A DNA stretch of 64,000 bases from a virus. The stretch is from IMG/VR virus record IMGVR_UViG_3300047444_000783, positions 1 to 64,000 of that record. One strand, given 5' to 3'. The notes under the pieces are model-generated. The model was not told where the DNA came from. It was given only the letters and a program-made list of their open reading frames with translations, and searched no databases. The position numbers were made by a program, and so were the translations under genes. Positions 40,234 to 49,772 of this stretch are shown here, piece after piece. Position 1 is the first letter of the stretch. Each line of letters begins with the position of its first letter.

Positions 40234-41838
40234 TTAGAACTTTGGAGCGGTCTGGCTGTTGACGTAGTCCGACAGCTTCTTGTGATCCTCCGGCGTCATA
40301 TCCGCGCCGTGATTAAGGAGATCAATCAGCGTCTCAAGCGATACGGCCGGGTCATGGGCCGAGTGCGCGCCGATCAGGCGGCTTGCGCTATAGCCATCAA
40401 TGGGCGGTCCTGGTAAATCTTTACCTGTTGGACCCTTAACCGGCGGTCCTGGAATCTTCTCCTGATAGCGTGACGGGATGAATTCCCCGCCGGGAGTTCG
40501 AATAGGAGTCTTTTCCATTGCACCGGTCCGCTCGTTCTTCGTGTAAATAAAACTCTGCTTCGTTACCGGATCGATTCCCGGGGTAGTCGAGAACATCGGC
40601 TGCGGCGGATGCGCGTGCGCCTGGTACTCATCCATCAGCGCCTTACCGGTCAGCCCCTTGTCCTTCAGTGACTGGTAGTAGCCCATCCGGACCTGCTCGT
40701 CGGCGTTGAGAGAGTTCGGATCCTTCTTTGCCTTATCCTCGAGCGATTCGATATGGCCGGCAATCCGACTCACCTGCTCGGGCGTGCGCTTCTCCTTCGG
40801 AGTCGAATATGCGGCTGTCAGTATGGCTTCGTCGCTGACTGGCGTGTCGAATTCGCCGGTCTCTGGATTCAACTTCTTGCCATCTTTGACATCCCGCTCG
40901 TTGTACTTTTCGCTTCCGAATAGAACGTCATGGAACCGCTTCTGCCAGGATTCCAGCCGCCCCTTTGGAATCATTCCCGCATTCTCGTACTGCTGCACCG
41001 AGTCCATCACGTGCGCGAAGTCCGGACCGAGCGTGGAGTACGCCTGTCTCAGGGTCTTAACTTCCGGATGCTGAGCGAGCATCCCCTCGACCGCCTGCAG
41101 CGCCGTATCCGCGTGCGCGCCAGCTACCGCCTGAACATACCTCTGCTCAAGCTGTGGGTTACGAACGCCCGCGCCAGGAGTCGTTGATCCTCCAGGAATA
41201 TGCGTAACCGTCTTGTTGATCGCTTCCTGTGCCAATTGCTCCGGCCGCGGCAAAAATTCATTACTCAGTGGCGTCGCCGGAGTAGCTGGGGTGGACGGCT
41301 GTGCCATCGGCCCCAGACCAGTCGGCGCTGCCGGTGTCGCCGCCGGTGCTGCAGGGGCAGCCGGGGCTGGCGGCGTCATGTGACTTAGGTCGCCACCAAA
41401 CGTCTGGCTACCAGGAGACATCGGCGGCAGCGGTGGAGATGGCAGCCGCTCCGGTATCGCGTTCGAGTCACCGCCTGACGCGCCGCCCTGATCGCCCGCG
41501 CGAGGCGGGATCGCATCGGCCGGCCCGGTCACATCGCCTTTCTTCTTGCCGCCAAACATATTCTTGAAGAAGTTGACGACCGAGCTGCCCTGCTGATCCT
41601 GGACCTTCGGAGGCTTCGGTAGGCCGGCGATCCCTTCATTCAGATGGCCGAGTAAGGTCGCCTGGAGTGTCGGGTCGCCCTGGAACTTGTCGATCGAGTC
41701 CGCCAGCATCTTCATGTCCTGAATCTTCTGCTGGTGCTGCTCCATCGCCTGCTGTGCGCCCTGCAGGCGCGCATTGAAGAATCCCTTCATGAATTCTCCG
41801 GCGGCCGTCCCGATTCCTGCTGCTGCCTCACCTGCCAT
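40234..41838 (-). CDS. Internal virion-like structural protein
   Basis: A 534-residue protein. A helical N-terminus with a GxxxG pattern (MAGEAAAGIGTAAGEFMKGF) is followed by a coiled coil (QQAMEQHQQKIQDMKMLADS), then a long Pro/Ala-rich low-complexity region and a charged helical C-terminal half. It sits directly behind the giant gene. Its place and composition fit the internal core or ejection proteins of podoviruses. No enzyme motif is present. Confidence 0.6.
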   Translation of the reverse strand: MAGEAAAGIGTAAGEFMKGFFNARLQGAQQAMEQHQQKIQDMKMLADSIDKFQGDPTLQATLLGHLNEGIAGLPKPPKVQDQQGSSVVNFFKNMFGGKKKGDVTGPADAIPPRAGDQGGASGGDSNAIPERLPSPPLPPMSPGSQTFGGDLSHMTPPAPAAPAAPAATPAAPTGLGPMAQPSTPATPATPLSNEFLPRPEQLAQEAINKTVTHIPGGSTTPGAGVRNPQLEQRYVQAVAGAHADTALQAVEGMLAQHPEVKTLRQAYSTLGPDFAHVMDSVQQYENAGMIPKGRLESWQKRFHDVLFGSEKYNERDVKDGKKLNPETGEFDTPVSDEAILTAAYSTPKEKRTPEQVSRIAGHIESLEDKAKKDPNSLNADEQVRMGYYQSLKDKGLTGKALMDEYQAHAHPPQPMFSTTPGIDPVTKQSFIYTKNERTGAMEKTPIRTPGGEFIPSRYQEKIPGPPVKGPTGKDLPGPPIDGYSASRLIGAHSAHDPAVSLETLIDLLNHGADMTPEDHKKLSDYVNSQTAPKF

Positions 41839-41866
41839 TTTTAAATGCTCCTAAGTTGTCGCCGGC

Positions 41867-42391
41867 TTACGCCGGCTTAGCCTTAAAGATATTGCCGAAT
41901 AGGGTCCCGAATCCGCCGGCAAGGCTGCCGATACCGCTTGTCCATGCACTCAACTGCTGGGCCGCCAGTTGGGCCAATTGTCCGCTAACGGTCGTCTGCC
42001 CCTGCGTCGCGCCAAGCGCTCCCTGCGTTTCTCCGAGTCCGAGGCCGGTCAGCGACTGCAGGGCGTTATTAATATTGTTCTGGTACAGGCCGCTGATCGT
42101 CTGCGCCTGACTCTGTGCCAGTTGCGTCCGGGCGGCCGGAACGTATCCGCCGGCGGGTGCCGTATCCTGCAACTGCCGGTTGGCGTTCGAAAACTGCTGC
42201 TTCGTGAACTCGGCGGCCGGCGCGACTGCCGCGTACGCCTGCGGTCCGCCTTTGATGATCGCGCTGTAGTAGTCCTGCGACTGCTTGAGTGCGGGCGCGG
42301 CCCCGCTGCTCAGGTTCCCGTAGAGGCTGCTGAAGTTATTGGCCGCCTGTCCTGCAATTTGCTGAGACTGTTTGGCCGCGCCCTTACCCAT
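41867..42391 (-). CDS. Internal virion-like protein, 174 aa
   Basis: The product starts MGKGAAKQSQQIAGQAANNF and is rich in Gln, Ala and Ser with amphipathic helices (SQAQTISGLYQNNINNALQS). It ends in a Gly-rich helix (GIGSLAGGFGTLFGNIFK) that could insert in membranes. Such proteins in podoviruses are ejected into the cell envelope with the DNA. Start and end are 20-30 nt from the neighbours. The family is not named from sequence alone. Confidence 0.65.
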   Translation of the reverse strand: MGKGAAKQSQQIAGQAANNFSSLYGNLSSGAAPALKQSQDYYSAIIKGGPQAYAAVAPAAEFTKQQFSNANRQLQDTAPAGGYVPAARTQLAQSQAQTISGLYQNNINNALQSLTGLGLGETQGALGATQGQTTVSGQLAQLAAQQLSAWTSGIGSLAGGFGTLFGNIFKAKPA

Positions 42392-42392
42392 A

Positions 42393-42962
42393 TTACAGAC
42401 CCTCCGCCTCGAGGCGTGCTTCGAACTGGCCGCGAGTGAGCGTGCAGATCTTTGCTGCTACGGTCTCGCCATCATAACTGACGAACCCCGGTATCTCCGC
42501 CAGATAGTTGAACCCCAAGCGCTTGCAATACCGAATGGCCAGCCGGTTGACGCTCGGCGTAATCCCGTAGATCATCGTCATCTCGACGAGCGCGAACCAC
42601 TGGGAGAGGCAGATGTCGCCGAAGACCTTCGTCAGCGGCGCGCTCCAATAGTCCCGGAAAAAGCAGAAAGACCCGATCCCTTTCCGGAGCGTGTCGCAGT
42701 CTTCGATGTTCGTCAGCCAGGCTAGCCCGACATACCGGCCGTTCGTCTGGTCGAGAAAGATACTGGTCACCGCGTCGTGCTCGGCGAAGTGGACGAACTC
42801 ATCTTCGGTAACCTGCTTGTTATGGAACAGCATGCGGTCCAACTGCTCGGCGCACAGGCGCCGATAGATCAGCCGGAGGACGTCTTTGGGCAGGTTGTCC
42901 TTCTCCCGGTAGTACGGGATGACGGCCGGAACGAACTGGGTGGGCCTCAGTACTGTACTCAT
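42393..42962 (-). CDS. GNAT-like internal virion protein
   Basis: ATG 42962 (MSTVLRPTQFVPAVIPYYRE) is chosen; a longer frame to 43235 would overlap the plus-strand gene. The 189-residue protein has FLDQTNGRYVGLAWLTNIED as a central GNAT-type strand pair and ITPSVNRLAIRYCKRLGFN near the end, the helix with a LAIRYCKRLGF signature that ends acetyltransferase folds. Similar proteins occur among podovirus core genes. The enzyme may be inactive or act on the host. Confidence 0.6.
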   Translation of the reverse strand: MSTVLRPTQFVPAVIPYYREKDNLPKDVLRLIYRRLCAEQLDRMLFHNKQVTEDEFVHFAEHDAVTSIFLDQTNGRYVGLAWLTNIEDCDTLRKGIGSFCFFRDYWSAPLTKVFGDICLSQWFALVEMTMIYGITPSVNRLAIRYCKRLGFNYLAEIPGFVSYDGETVAAKICTLTRGQFEARLEAEGL

Positions 42963-43029
42963 TGCGTTTATTATCCGATGGCTGGCAAGCGGTTGACGGT
43001 ACCCATAGGATAAGACAGAGGAGATTATT

Positions 43030-43356
43030 ATGCCTGTCGTCCCCGGAGCGACCGTCACAGCCACGGTCTCGAATACCGCGTACCCGTTGATCGCCGCTGG
43101 TACCCATAAGCTGGTCAAGACGCTGTATATCCAGCCCAAGTACAACAACACGGGCGTCGGATTCGTCGGAGACTCGACGCTCAACCCGTCGTCCGATACG
43201 GGAATCGATAAGCAGTTCGCGATTCCGGCCGCCAACGCCCTGCAGGACTATCAGATCACGGAGGCCGAAGCGCCGAACGGCATCGACCTTGGGAACTTCT
43301 ATGTCGCCTCGACCGTCGGTGGAGACAAGTTCTACTGGTCGTACGACGAGCGTTAA
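43030..43356 (+). CDS. Small virion-like protein on the opposite strand
   Basis: A 108-residue protein with AGAGGAG 7 nt before ATG. It starts MPVVPGATVTATVSNTAYPL and is all-beta in character (THKLVKTLYIQPKYNNTGVG), without cysteines. It is probably a decoration or minor structural protein. It is the only plus-strand gene in the late region and shares a divergent intergenic region (42963-43029) with the GNAT-like gene. Its stop overlaps the end of the tail fibre gene by four bases, tail to tail. Confidence 0.75.
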   Translation: MPVVPGATVTATVSNTAYPLIAAGTHKLVKTLYIQPKYNNTGVGFVGDSTLNPSSDTGIDKQFAIPAANALQDYQITEAEAPNGIDLGNFYVASTVGGDKFYWSYDER

Positions 43357-44522
43357 GTCGGGGCCGAGTATCCGATAATCAATCCCTGGTTGTTGAACGA
43401 GATCGATCCTGGAGACCCACCGCCGGTGAGCGCTGCAAGTCCGAGCGTCGTACCCGTGATCGTCGGGAAAGCGACGCCGGAGTCCAGGAGAAGCGCGCCG
43501 CCGCCGCCTACCGCTATATTGCCGAATCCAATCGCCCCGCTCTCGTACGGGATGTTGCCATCCGCATCGGGGAACGTGTAAGAACGGTCTGCCGAATTCG
43601 AATGGAAGAGTTGGCCGGAAAACGATCCGCCGGAAAACCAGAAGAGCGTCCCTTGCAATAGCGCGACCGCCTTATTGAACTCGAAGCACGAGACCGCGGA
43701 CGCGCCGCTCCGCATCAACAAGAATCTGAAGCGCGACCCCTCATTGCCGCCCGTCGGCACATCCCACAGAACGTCCATCGCGCCCGCGTCTTTGACCTGG
43801 CCCGCCGAGTTATGTAGCTGGAAGTTCTCGCGGACCGCGAAGTTTGTGGCGGCAGCCGCACTCGTCAGGTGAACGAGGTTCAAGGCCGTCGTCGGCGTAT
43901 TCGTTGCCGAGTCCGATACGCTCTGGATCGCCCCACCGACCGTTATCCAACTCGTTCCAGTCCACAGGTATTCCGTCTGTATCAGATTATCGGTCTGGAA
44001 GAACTTAAACCCCGAATCGTCCACGCCAAGATCGGCCGGTCGGTTGGCGATCGCGTCAATCATCTGGCCGGAATGGTATTTCCAGATCTGGATGTTCGAC
44101 GCGTTCAACTCATTGATATACGTGACGGTCCGATCGAGTTCCCAGAGTGCTGAACCAACACCATAACTACCGGCGTCCGGACGGTCCGCGTGATCCGACT
44201 CGAGGAATACCGGGCTGCCCTGGCCGAGCAATGGAGACAGGAGCGGAGCCGTACCGCCGATCAGTAGCTGCTGCTGGATGGCCGGAGGGCTAAAGTTAGC
44301 GTTCGCGTACTCGAGAGTCACGAGGTCGGCCGGATCCTTCGGGTCGGCCGCCCCGACAGCGCGGTGACCGTTCAGGTTCAGGTCGTTGCCGAGCGGGACA
44401 TTCCCGCGTCGACCGCTGAGCGCGTCCACCTGATCGTAGAGATAGCGGAGCGCCCGGTTGAGATCATCCCAGTCGTCGTTGCGAACCTGAATGTATAGAC
44501 CGGTCCCTTCGTTCTTGCTCAT
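43353..44522 (-). CDS. Tail fibre-like protein
   Basis: A 389-residue protein. The N-terminus, MSKNEGTGLYIQVRNDDWDD, has a short helical region (DDLNRALRYLYDQVDALSGR), then GNDLNLNGHRAVGAADPKDP, a motif common in phage fibres. The remainder is beta-rich and Gly/Ser-rich (TGGGSPGSISFNNQGLIIGY). It overlaps the first tailspike by ATGA, so they are translated together. Precise position in the virion is unknown. Confidence 0.7.
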   Translation of the reverse strand: MSKNEGTGLYIQVRNDDWDDLNRALRYLYDQVDALSGRRGNVPLGNDLNLNGHRAVGAADPKDPADLVTLEYANANFSPPAIQQQLLIGGTAPLLSPLLGQGSPVFLESDHADRPDAGSYGVGSALWELDRTVTYINELNASNIQIWKYHSGQMIDAIANRPADLGVDDSGFKFFQTDNLIQTEYLWTGTSWITVGGAIQSVSDSATNTPTTALNLVHLTSAAAATNFAVRENFQLHNSAGQVKDAGAMDVLWDVPTGGNEGSRFRFLLMRSGASAVSCFEFNKAVALLQGTLFWFSGGSFSGQLFHSNSADRSYTFPDADGNIPYESGAIGFGNIAVGGGGALLLDSGVAFPTITGTTLGLAALTGGGSPGSISFNNQGLIIGYSAPT

Positions 44523-46186
44523 TGAAACAATGGAAGCCAGTAGGTTGCCCCGTTTAGCGACAATTCGAGATATTTCACAACTACCTGCGCTGTCGCTGGC
44601 CCGCTCCCGCCGCCTTTCGTTGTCGTCGTGACCGGCGTGCCTGCCGATCCAGCGCCAACGCCTTCGGTCGTACCGATGCCGACGTAGCCACTGAGCGGGG
44701 TCGGGGTATTGCCGGCGGCCTGGATTCCGTTTATGACGCTCAACAACCCACCGTTCGTCAGGTTAAGTCTGTCCGCACCGGACGGGACTCCGGAGGCTGT
44801 TACGCGGAGCGCGAAACTGGCGTCGCCTTTTTCCGTCAGCAGCCACCCGTTGGTTGTTTCTCCAAGGAAGATGCCTTCCGCTCCCGTCGCCCCCGATCGG
44901 ACATCCAATATTCCGTAGGCGCCGGACACCAGATTAAGGCCAAGGCGCGTCCCCGTATAGATGCCGCCATCTGAGGTCTGGACCTTATTGCCGAATTGGC
45001 TAGTCCTCGTTCCACCATCGGTTATCTGGTCGGAACTGTTGCTCAGTACGAGGTTGAATGACACCTGTGTGTCCAACGCGCCGGCCGTGACGACAAGGCC
45101 GTGCACATTGCCGGTGCAGGTATTGTTTCTGAACTGGTTCTGGCTGAAAGTCGCGACCGACCCGTCTCCGAGAACGCCGTACCGCTGGTTGCCGATACAG
45201 ATGTTGTTGGCCACGAGATTGCCAAGGAGCGTCCCAACGTCTGAACCGTCGAGCGTGATGCCATCGCCGTTCCCGCCAGATCCGGTGTTGGCAATGCTTT
45301 GGTTGTTTACGATAAGGTTGTAGTTCGTGGCCTGAGATGTCGTCGGTTTGACGATGATCCCCTGCCCGAAATTCGCCGAAACGATGTTATTGGAAACCGT
45401 GTTGTCGTTTGCGTCCGCTCCCGGAACGGCCGCGATCAGGATTCCCCAGCAGTCGGTTGAGCCGGCATGGCGCGCGCCATTCGACCGCACCTGGTTCGCG
45501 TTGATCAGGTTGCGCGAACCGTTGACGTCGATTCCATTGGATCCGTTTCCGTAGACTTCATTGGCTTCGACAATGCAGTCCGTGCTTCCGATGCCAAGGA
45601 AAATTCCGTCTTCCTTGTTATTTCTGATCCTACAGCCGCGGATGATCCAGCGGGCAGCAAACCCGCCAGTATTGATGCCCGCCTCACCCCAGTTTTCGAC
45701 TACGAGGTTTTCGAGTGTGACGTCGGAGACGCTACCTGAGTTGATCCCGGAATACCCGATACTCGAGGCGTTCGGTCCGCGGATTGTCAGGTCCGAGACG
45801 TGTGTCAACGCGTCGGCGATGTTGAGGCCAATGACCCCCAGGTTGGGGAAGCTGAGAATCGTTGCGCCCGGACCGCTGCCAATTATCTTGAGTGGCCGAC
45901 CGTTCGTCGTTAGCCCGGTCAGACACTTATAGGTACCGGCCGGAAGAATGAGCGTGCCGGCCGTGCTTATCTGGTTGATGGCCGCCTGAATGGCCGTCGT
46001 CGAGTCCGAAGTTCCGGATATGTCGGCGCCGAAATCGACAGCGTTAAAGATCTCCTGACCGAGCAGCGAGTGGATGCCGATCTTATCCAGCGCGGCCGAT
46101 GACCCGTCCGCAAGGATAACCGTGTCCTGGCCAAACCCAAGCTGCAGGTCCTGCTTATACGATGGTCCAAAGATAAAACTTTCCAT
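44519..46186 (-). CDS. Beta-helix tailspike 1
   Basis: A 555-residue protein. Residues 1-52 are an anchor (MESFIFGPSYKQDLQLGFGQ) shared with the proteins at 49773 and 51974. From about 55 comes a right-handed parallel beta-helix of the pectate-lyase type (GADISGTSDSTTAIQAAINQ, then repeated N-x-I-x-x-N rungs such as CIVEANEVYGNGSNGIDVNG). The C-terminal 90 residues are a separate beta domain. It probably recognises or cleaves a host polysaccharide. Active-site residues cannot be assigned. Confidence 0.82.
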   Translation of the reverse strand: MESFIFGPSYKQDLQLGFGQDTVILADGSSAALDKIGIHSLLGQEIFNAVDFGADISGTSDSTTAIQAAINQISTAGTLILPAGTYKCLTGLTTNGRPLKIIGSGPGATILSFPNLGVIGLNIADALTHVSDLTIRGPNASSIGYSGINSGSVSDVTLENLVVENWGEAGINTGGFAARWIIRGCRIRNNKEDGIFLGIGSTDCIVEANEVYGNGSNGIDVNGSRNLINANQVRSNGARHAGSTDCWGILIAAVPGADANDNTVSNNIVSANFGQGIIVKPTTSQATNYNLIVNNQSIANTGSGGNGDGITLDGSDVGTLLGNLVANNICIGNQRYGVLGDGSVATFSQNQFRNNTCTGNVHGLVVTAGALDTQVSFNLVLSNSSDQITDGGTRTSQFGNKVQTSDGGIYTGTRLGLNLVSGAYGILDVRSGATGAEGIFLGETTNGWLLTEKGDASFALRVTASGVPSGADRLNLTNGGLLSVINGIQAAGNTPTPLSGYVGIGTTEGVGAGSAGTPVTTTTKGGGSGPATAQVVVKYLELSLNGATYWLPLFQ

Positions 46187-49100
46187 CTATCGCTGCCTCG
46201 TTGCTGGCAAGTACTCCTGATCTGCCAATGGCGCGCGCTGGTAACCGCGCTCGCCCGCCATCGGATACCACTCGACGTCCGACTGATTCAAGAACACCTT
46301 GAACCCGCTCGTGCTCGTGATGACGAAACGGAAGGTCTTGCCCTTCAGCCCTGGCGGAAGAATCAACTCGTACTTGATCCAGCCGCTCGCCGACTGAATC
46401 AAGATGGGCGGGCTGGTGTACCGCAAGGATTCATCGACCGATATCTGAACGATGATCGTGCTCGGCGTCTGCGCGGCAATCCACAGCCGACGGATGTATT
46501 TCCAGCGCGTGTACCCGAAATCCAGATCGATCGTGTCGTACCGCGTCATCTGCAGCGGATCCGCCAGGAATTCGAACTGATGCGAGTAATAGCGGAACGG
46601 GCTGGCGCTCGAGAAGATCAGCCGCGTCAGTTTGCCGATTGTGTCGGCAAGCAGCGAGAACGGGACGATCTGTCGGCCGATCGTGGTTATCTGGAGCGTC
46701 TGGGTCGTCTGGTTATCGACCTGGACCTCAACGCTTGTCACATCCTGAGTGTCGATCTCGATCTGCAATTGCCGGAGTCGCTTGTCTCCTGCGTACCCGA
46801 GGTTGTCCCAGTCGGTCGGCAGCTTGGTGACCGGCGACCGGAGCGGGATGTAAAAGAAAGTGATTTTGTAGAACTTTACGGCCTGGCTGCCGTTCGTGCC
46901 CTGCACGCCAAGGCTGACGTTGCGGCACTGTGTGTCGTCCGACAGCGGGAAATAGACCGGGCCGCGCGCGCTGTTCGTCAGGCCGACGCTCTGGGCAGGT
47001 GCCTGGCCGTTATCGAAGCCGGCAAAGAATGGGATGGTCTGCCCCTGCAGGTCGCAGTCGATTACGATCTCGGTAATCTGCTTGGTCACGCTCTGCCCGC
47101 CGAAATCCAGATACGGGGTCGTGAAGCGGATGTTGATCGGAACCCCCTGATCGGTGTTCCCGTTGTTACGCTGATATACCAGACCGTCAGAACTCCCGCT
47201 GTAGAGTTGGCCGATGTCGTCCAAGCGCACATATGACGTGGCCGGCCGGTCCGTCGGTTCCCACCGGCTCAGGTCGAAGTCGAACGTGATCTCCTGGCGG
47301 ACGGTATTCTCGTCCGTGTAGGCGTACCAGATCTTCGAACCGTGGTACTCCATAGCCTCCGTGCCTTTATAGAACACGGCGATCGGCGCCATCGATCCGT
47401 CCGGACTGCCAAAGCCGACACCGTCGAATAGCGGCTGGATCGGCAGCGTCATTTTTTCCGAGAACCCGCTTCCGGGTAGCGCGTAGATTCCTCCGGCTGC
47501 CCGGTAATAGATACGGCCGCGACCGCGGCAGATCGCGTTGCCGAAGAGTCCGACCTCGCTGCCGGTCGGAATCAACTGGAACGAGTCCGGCGCCGATCCG
47601 ATCAGGCGGTCGACTGTCGCCTGGCTGAAGACAAATAACTGATCGTCAAGCCCGAACGGCCGGACAATCGGATCCCCGGAACGGGAGCGGGCCACGTAAT
47701 TATTAGCCAGAAAGATCTCGGGCGTAAATCGCTCGGAGTACCAAATGCGGTCCTTGTGGCGGCTGTCGTTCGACCATAGCCGGCCGTTAAAGACCTCCAT
47801 CGTCACCGGGTCAAACGCGTTCGCGCCGACCCGCGCTTCGGCCACGCGGACGACCGCCGAAAGAGTCGCCGAGACGCTCAGCCGGACGTAATAGGCGTCG
47901 ATGCCGTTAACGCTCGAGATCGCCCAGTCGCTCGGTATATCAAACTCGACCGTCCCGCTCAGCCCGAGCGTCGCCCCAATGTTATCGGTCCCATCGATCT
48001 GGTCCTGTACCGCATACCAGGACGAACCATTCCAGTATTGAACTGTTAATACACTTTGGTTCGTGTTCGCGCCGGCCATGATGACAAGGATCTGACGGAA
48101 TAGCTGGTCCGCTCCAATCACCAGCCAACCCCCGCCGCCGAGGTTCGGCAGACTCGAGAGGTCGGCGTATGTTGTCGTGTTATCGTCGCTGACGGCTGCC
48201 GTGACGTCCGTGTACGTGCCGCCAGAGTTGGCGGTCTTCTGGGCGCTCGTGCACGTCTGGCTTGCCAACTGCTCGAGGTTCGCCAGTTCGATCTGGGTTA
48301 GATCTGGAACGTTCCCCTGATTCTGATCGGCTGTGCTGTCCGTAATCGTCGTCGTGCCCGTCCAGGCCGCCACCACCTTCTCAGCCGCGAACGAGAATAC
48401 GCTTGTCAGACCGCCTTTCCGGTATAACTCGATGTGCGTTGCCTGCAGATCTCGCGGATTCCGCACGGTCACCGTCGCATTCGTCGCGTCGACCTCGACC
48501 TGCGAAGTCATGACCGGGCTGAAGGGGCTAGTCATGCCCGTCAGATTGTTCCGGTACCGGTAGATCCATTCGTAGTTATTCGCATTCAGCCCGTTACCGG
48601 ACTGCATGATCAGGTCGTCCATCCCCAGATTTACGGCCCCGCTGTCATTCGTCTGGATCTGAATCCGGATGCCTGCGACATTCGACCAGTTGGTTGTAGC
48701 GGTCCCCACGCGAACGAACTCCGATTTCCGGATGAAGATCTGCAGCCACTGCGACGTTCCGGTCGGCAAGTTGGCCGGCTGGAGTGTCGCAGCCAGCGCC
48801 TTGTTGGCCGCCGCTATCTGAGATGGATCAAGGGAATTATTGATCGCCAGTAATTGACTCTGCGACAGCTTCCCGTTCAGTTGTCCCGGGAATTGGAGTT
48901 GCAGCGCCGCCAGGCTGACCGTGCTGGAGAATGCCTGTGGCGCCGTCTGAATTCCTTGGGCCGCCGCGTTGGAGACATCGGCGACGATCGACTTCCAGTA
49001 ATAGTTATGCGCGAAATCATTGACCAGCGGGTCGACATCGAACATTAACCGGACTTCCGTTATGTTGGCTGCCACGTCAACCCGGAGCGCGATCGAGATG

Positions 49101-49771
49101 AAATCGTTATCGTCACTGTCGCCGGCGACCGTGAACTTCCCGAGATCGAACGGCGCGATCATCGTCATGTAGCCGGTTGTCGATTTGGCGACCGCGAGGC
49201 TGCCGGCATACGTTCCCTGGAACGGGTCGGTCGATGATGATGTTACCGTCGCAGCGAACGTCGGCCAGGCCGCCTGGATTGACGTGTTGTCCGGATATTC
49301 GAACAGATCGATCGTCTTGGAAGTGATGGCCGTCTCTACCGCGCTCGCCATCGCCATCGGCCCGGCGATCCCAAAGCCGGTGACATTCACCCCGTCATCT
49401 TTAACGCGCCGCAGCGAATCCCATACGATCTCGAACGGAGTGACCGACAGATCCGGGCCACCGTCACGCATCGTCAGCGGGTTACCCGAGAATCCGTGCT
49501 CGATCTCAACCCAGTTGCGGAAGAGTTTCGTGCCGGCCCCCTGGTAGGTATGAGGAGTTCCCTGGACGGTGATCCGGCCCAACGAATGGACGGGGCCGAT
49601 GTTCGTGCCATTGACCCGCGCGGTCCCCCCGCGACTCATCAGGAAGCCGCTCTTGTCGGCCGTCATGTTGAGCAGGTTCGGCAGGTAGCCGTCCGGCAAC
49701 ACGTCTCCCGGGCGACTGATCAGGAGTCCCTTGTTCTCGAGGTCCAGCGTAAATGATTGCGGTTCTGGCAT
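46187..49771 (-). CDS. Tail nozzle (stabilisation)-type protein
   Basis: A 1,194-residue protein that begins MPEPQSFTLDLENKGLLISR and GYLPNLLNMTADKSGFLMSR. The central region FNGRLWSNDSRHKDRIWYSE and GRGRIYYRAAGGIYALPGSG is typical of beta-propeller nozzle proteins (T7 gp12 / P22 gp10 role), though the protein is longer than either. The long N-terminal part holds Ig-like and lectin-like beta domains. It would form the end of the short tail. Confidence 0.75.
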   Translation of the reverse strand: MPEPQSFTLDLENKGLLISRPGDVLPDGYLPNLLNMTADKSGFLMSRGGTARVNGTNIGPVHSLGRITVQGTPHTYQGAGTKLFRNWVEIEHGFSGNPLTMRDGGPDLSVTPFEIVWDSLRRVKDDGVNVTGFGIAGPMAMASAVETAITSKTIDLFEYPDNTSIQAAWPTFAATVTSSSTDPFQGTYAGSLAVAKSTTGYMTMIAPFDLGKFTVAGDSDDNDFISIALRVDVAANITEVRLMFDVDPLVNDFAHNYYWKSIVADVSNAAAQGIQTAPQAFSSTVSLAALQLQFPGQLNGKLSQSQLLAINNSLDPSQIAAANKALAATLQPANLPTGTSQWLQIFIRKSEFVRVGTATTNWSNVAGIRIQIQTNDSGAVNLGMDDLIMQSGNGLNANNYEWIYRYRNNLTGMTSPFSPVMTSQVEVDATNATVTVRNPRDLQATHIELYRKGGLTSVFSFAAEKVVAAWTGTTTITDSTADQNQGNVPDLTQIELANLEQLASQTCTSAQKTANSGGTYTDVTAAVSDDNTTTYADLSSLPNLGGGGWLVIGADQLFRQILVIMAGANTNQSVLTVQYWNGSSWYAVQDQIDGTDNIGATLGLSGTVEFDIPSDWAISSVNGIDAYYVRLSVSATLSAVVRVAEARVGANAFDPVTMEVFNGRLWSNDSRHKDRIWYSERFTPEIFLANNYVARSRSGDPIVRPFGLDDQLFVFSQATVDRLIGSAPDSFQLIPTGSEVGLFGNAICRGRGRIYYRAAGGIYALPGSGFSEKMTLPIQPLFDGVGFGSPDGSMAPIAVFYKGTEAMEYHGSKIWYAYTDENTVRQEITFDFDLSRWEPTDRPATSYVRLDDIGQLYSGSSDGLVYQRNNGNTDQGVPINIRFTTPYLDFGGQSVTKQITEIVIDCDLQGQTIPFFAGFDNGQAPAQSVGLTNSARGPVYFPLSDDTQCRNVSLGVQGTNGSQAVKFYKITFFYIPLRSPVTKLPTDWDNLGYAGDKRLRQLQIEIDTQDVTSVEVQVDNQTTQTLQITTIGRQIVPFSLLADTIGKLTRLIFSSASPFRYYSHQFEFLADPLQMTRYDTIDLDFGYTRWKYIRRLWIAAQTPSTIIVQISVDESLRYTSPPILIQSASGWIKYELILPPGLKGKTFRFVITSTSGFKVFLNQSDVEWYPMAGERGYQRAPLADQEYLPATRQR

Positions 49772-49772
49772 A

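Noticed and set aside
27898-40237. Reading the giant gene as several genes fused by assembly error
   Set aside because: The frame is open without any stop for 12.5 kb and domain order is sensible; only the 35940-36209 stretch shows a competing frame, reported separately.
42963-43235. 91-codon N-terminal extension of the GNAT-like minus-strand gene
   Set aside because: It runs antisense across the well-supported plus-strand gene at 43030; ATG 42962 gives a complete GNAT-like protein.
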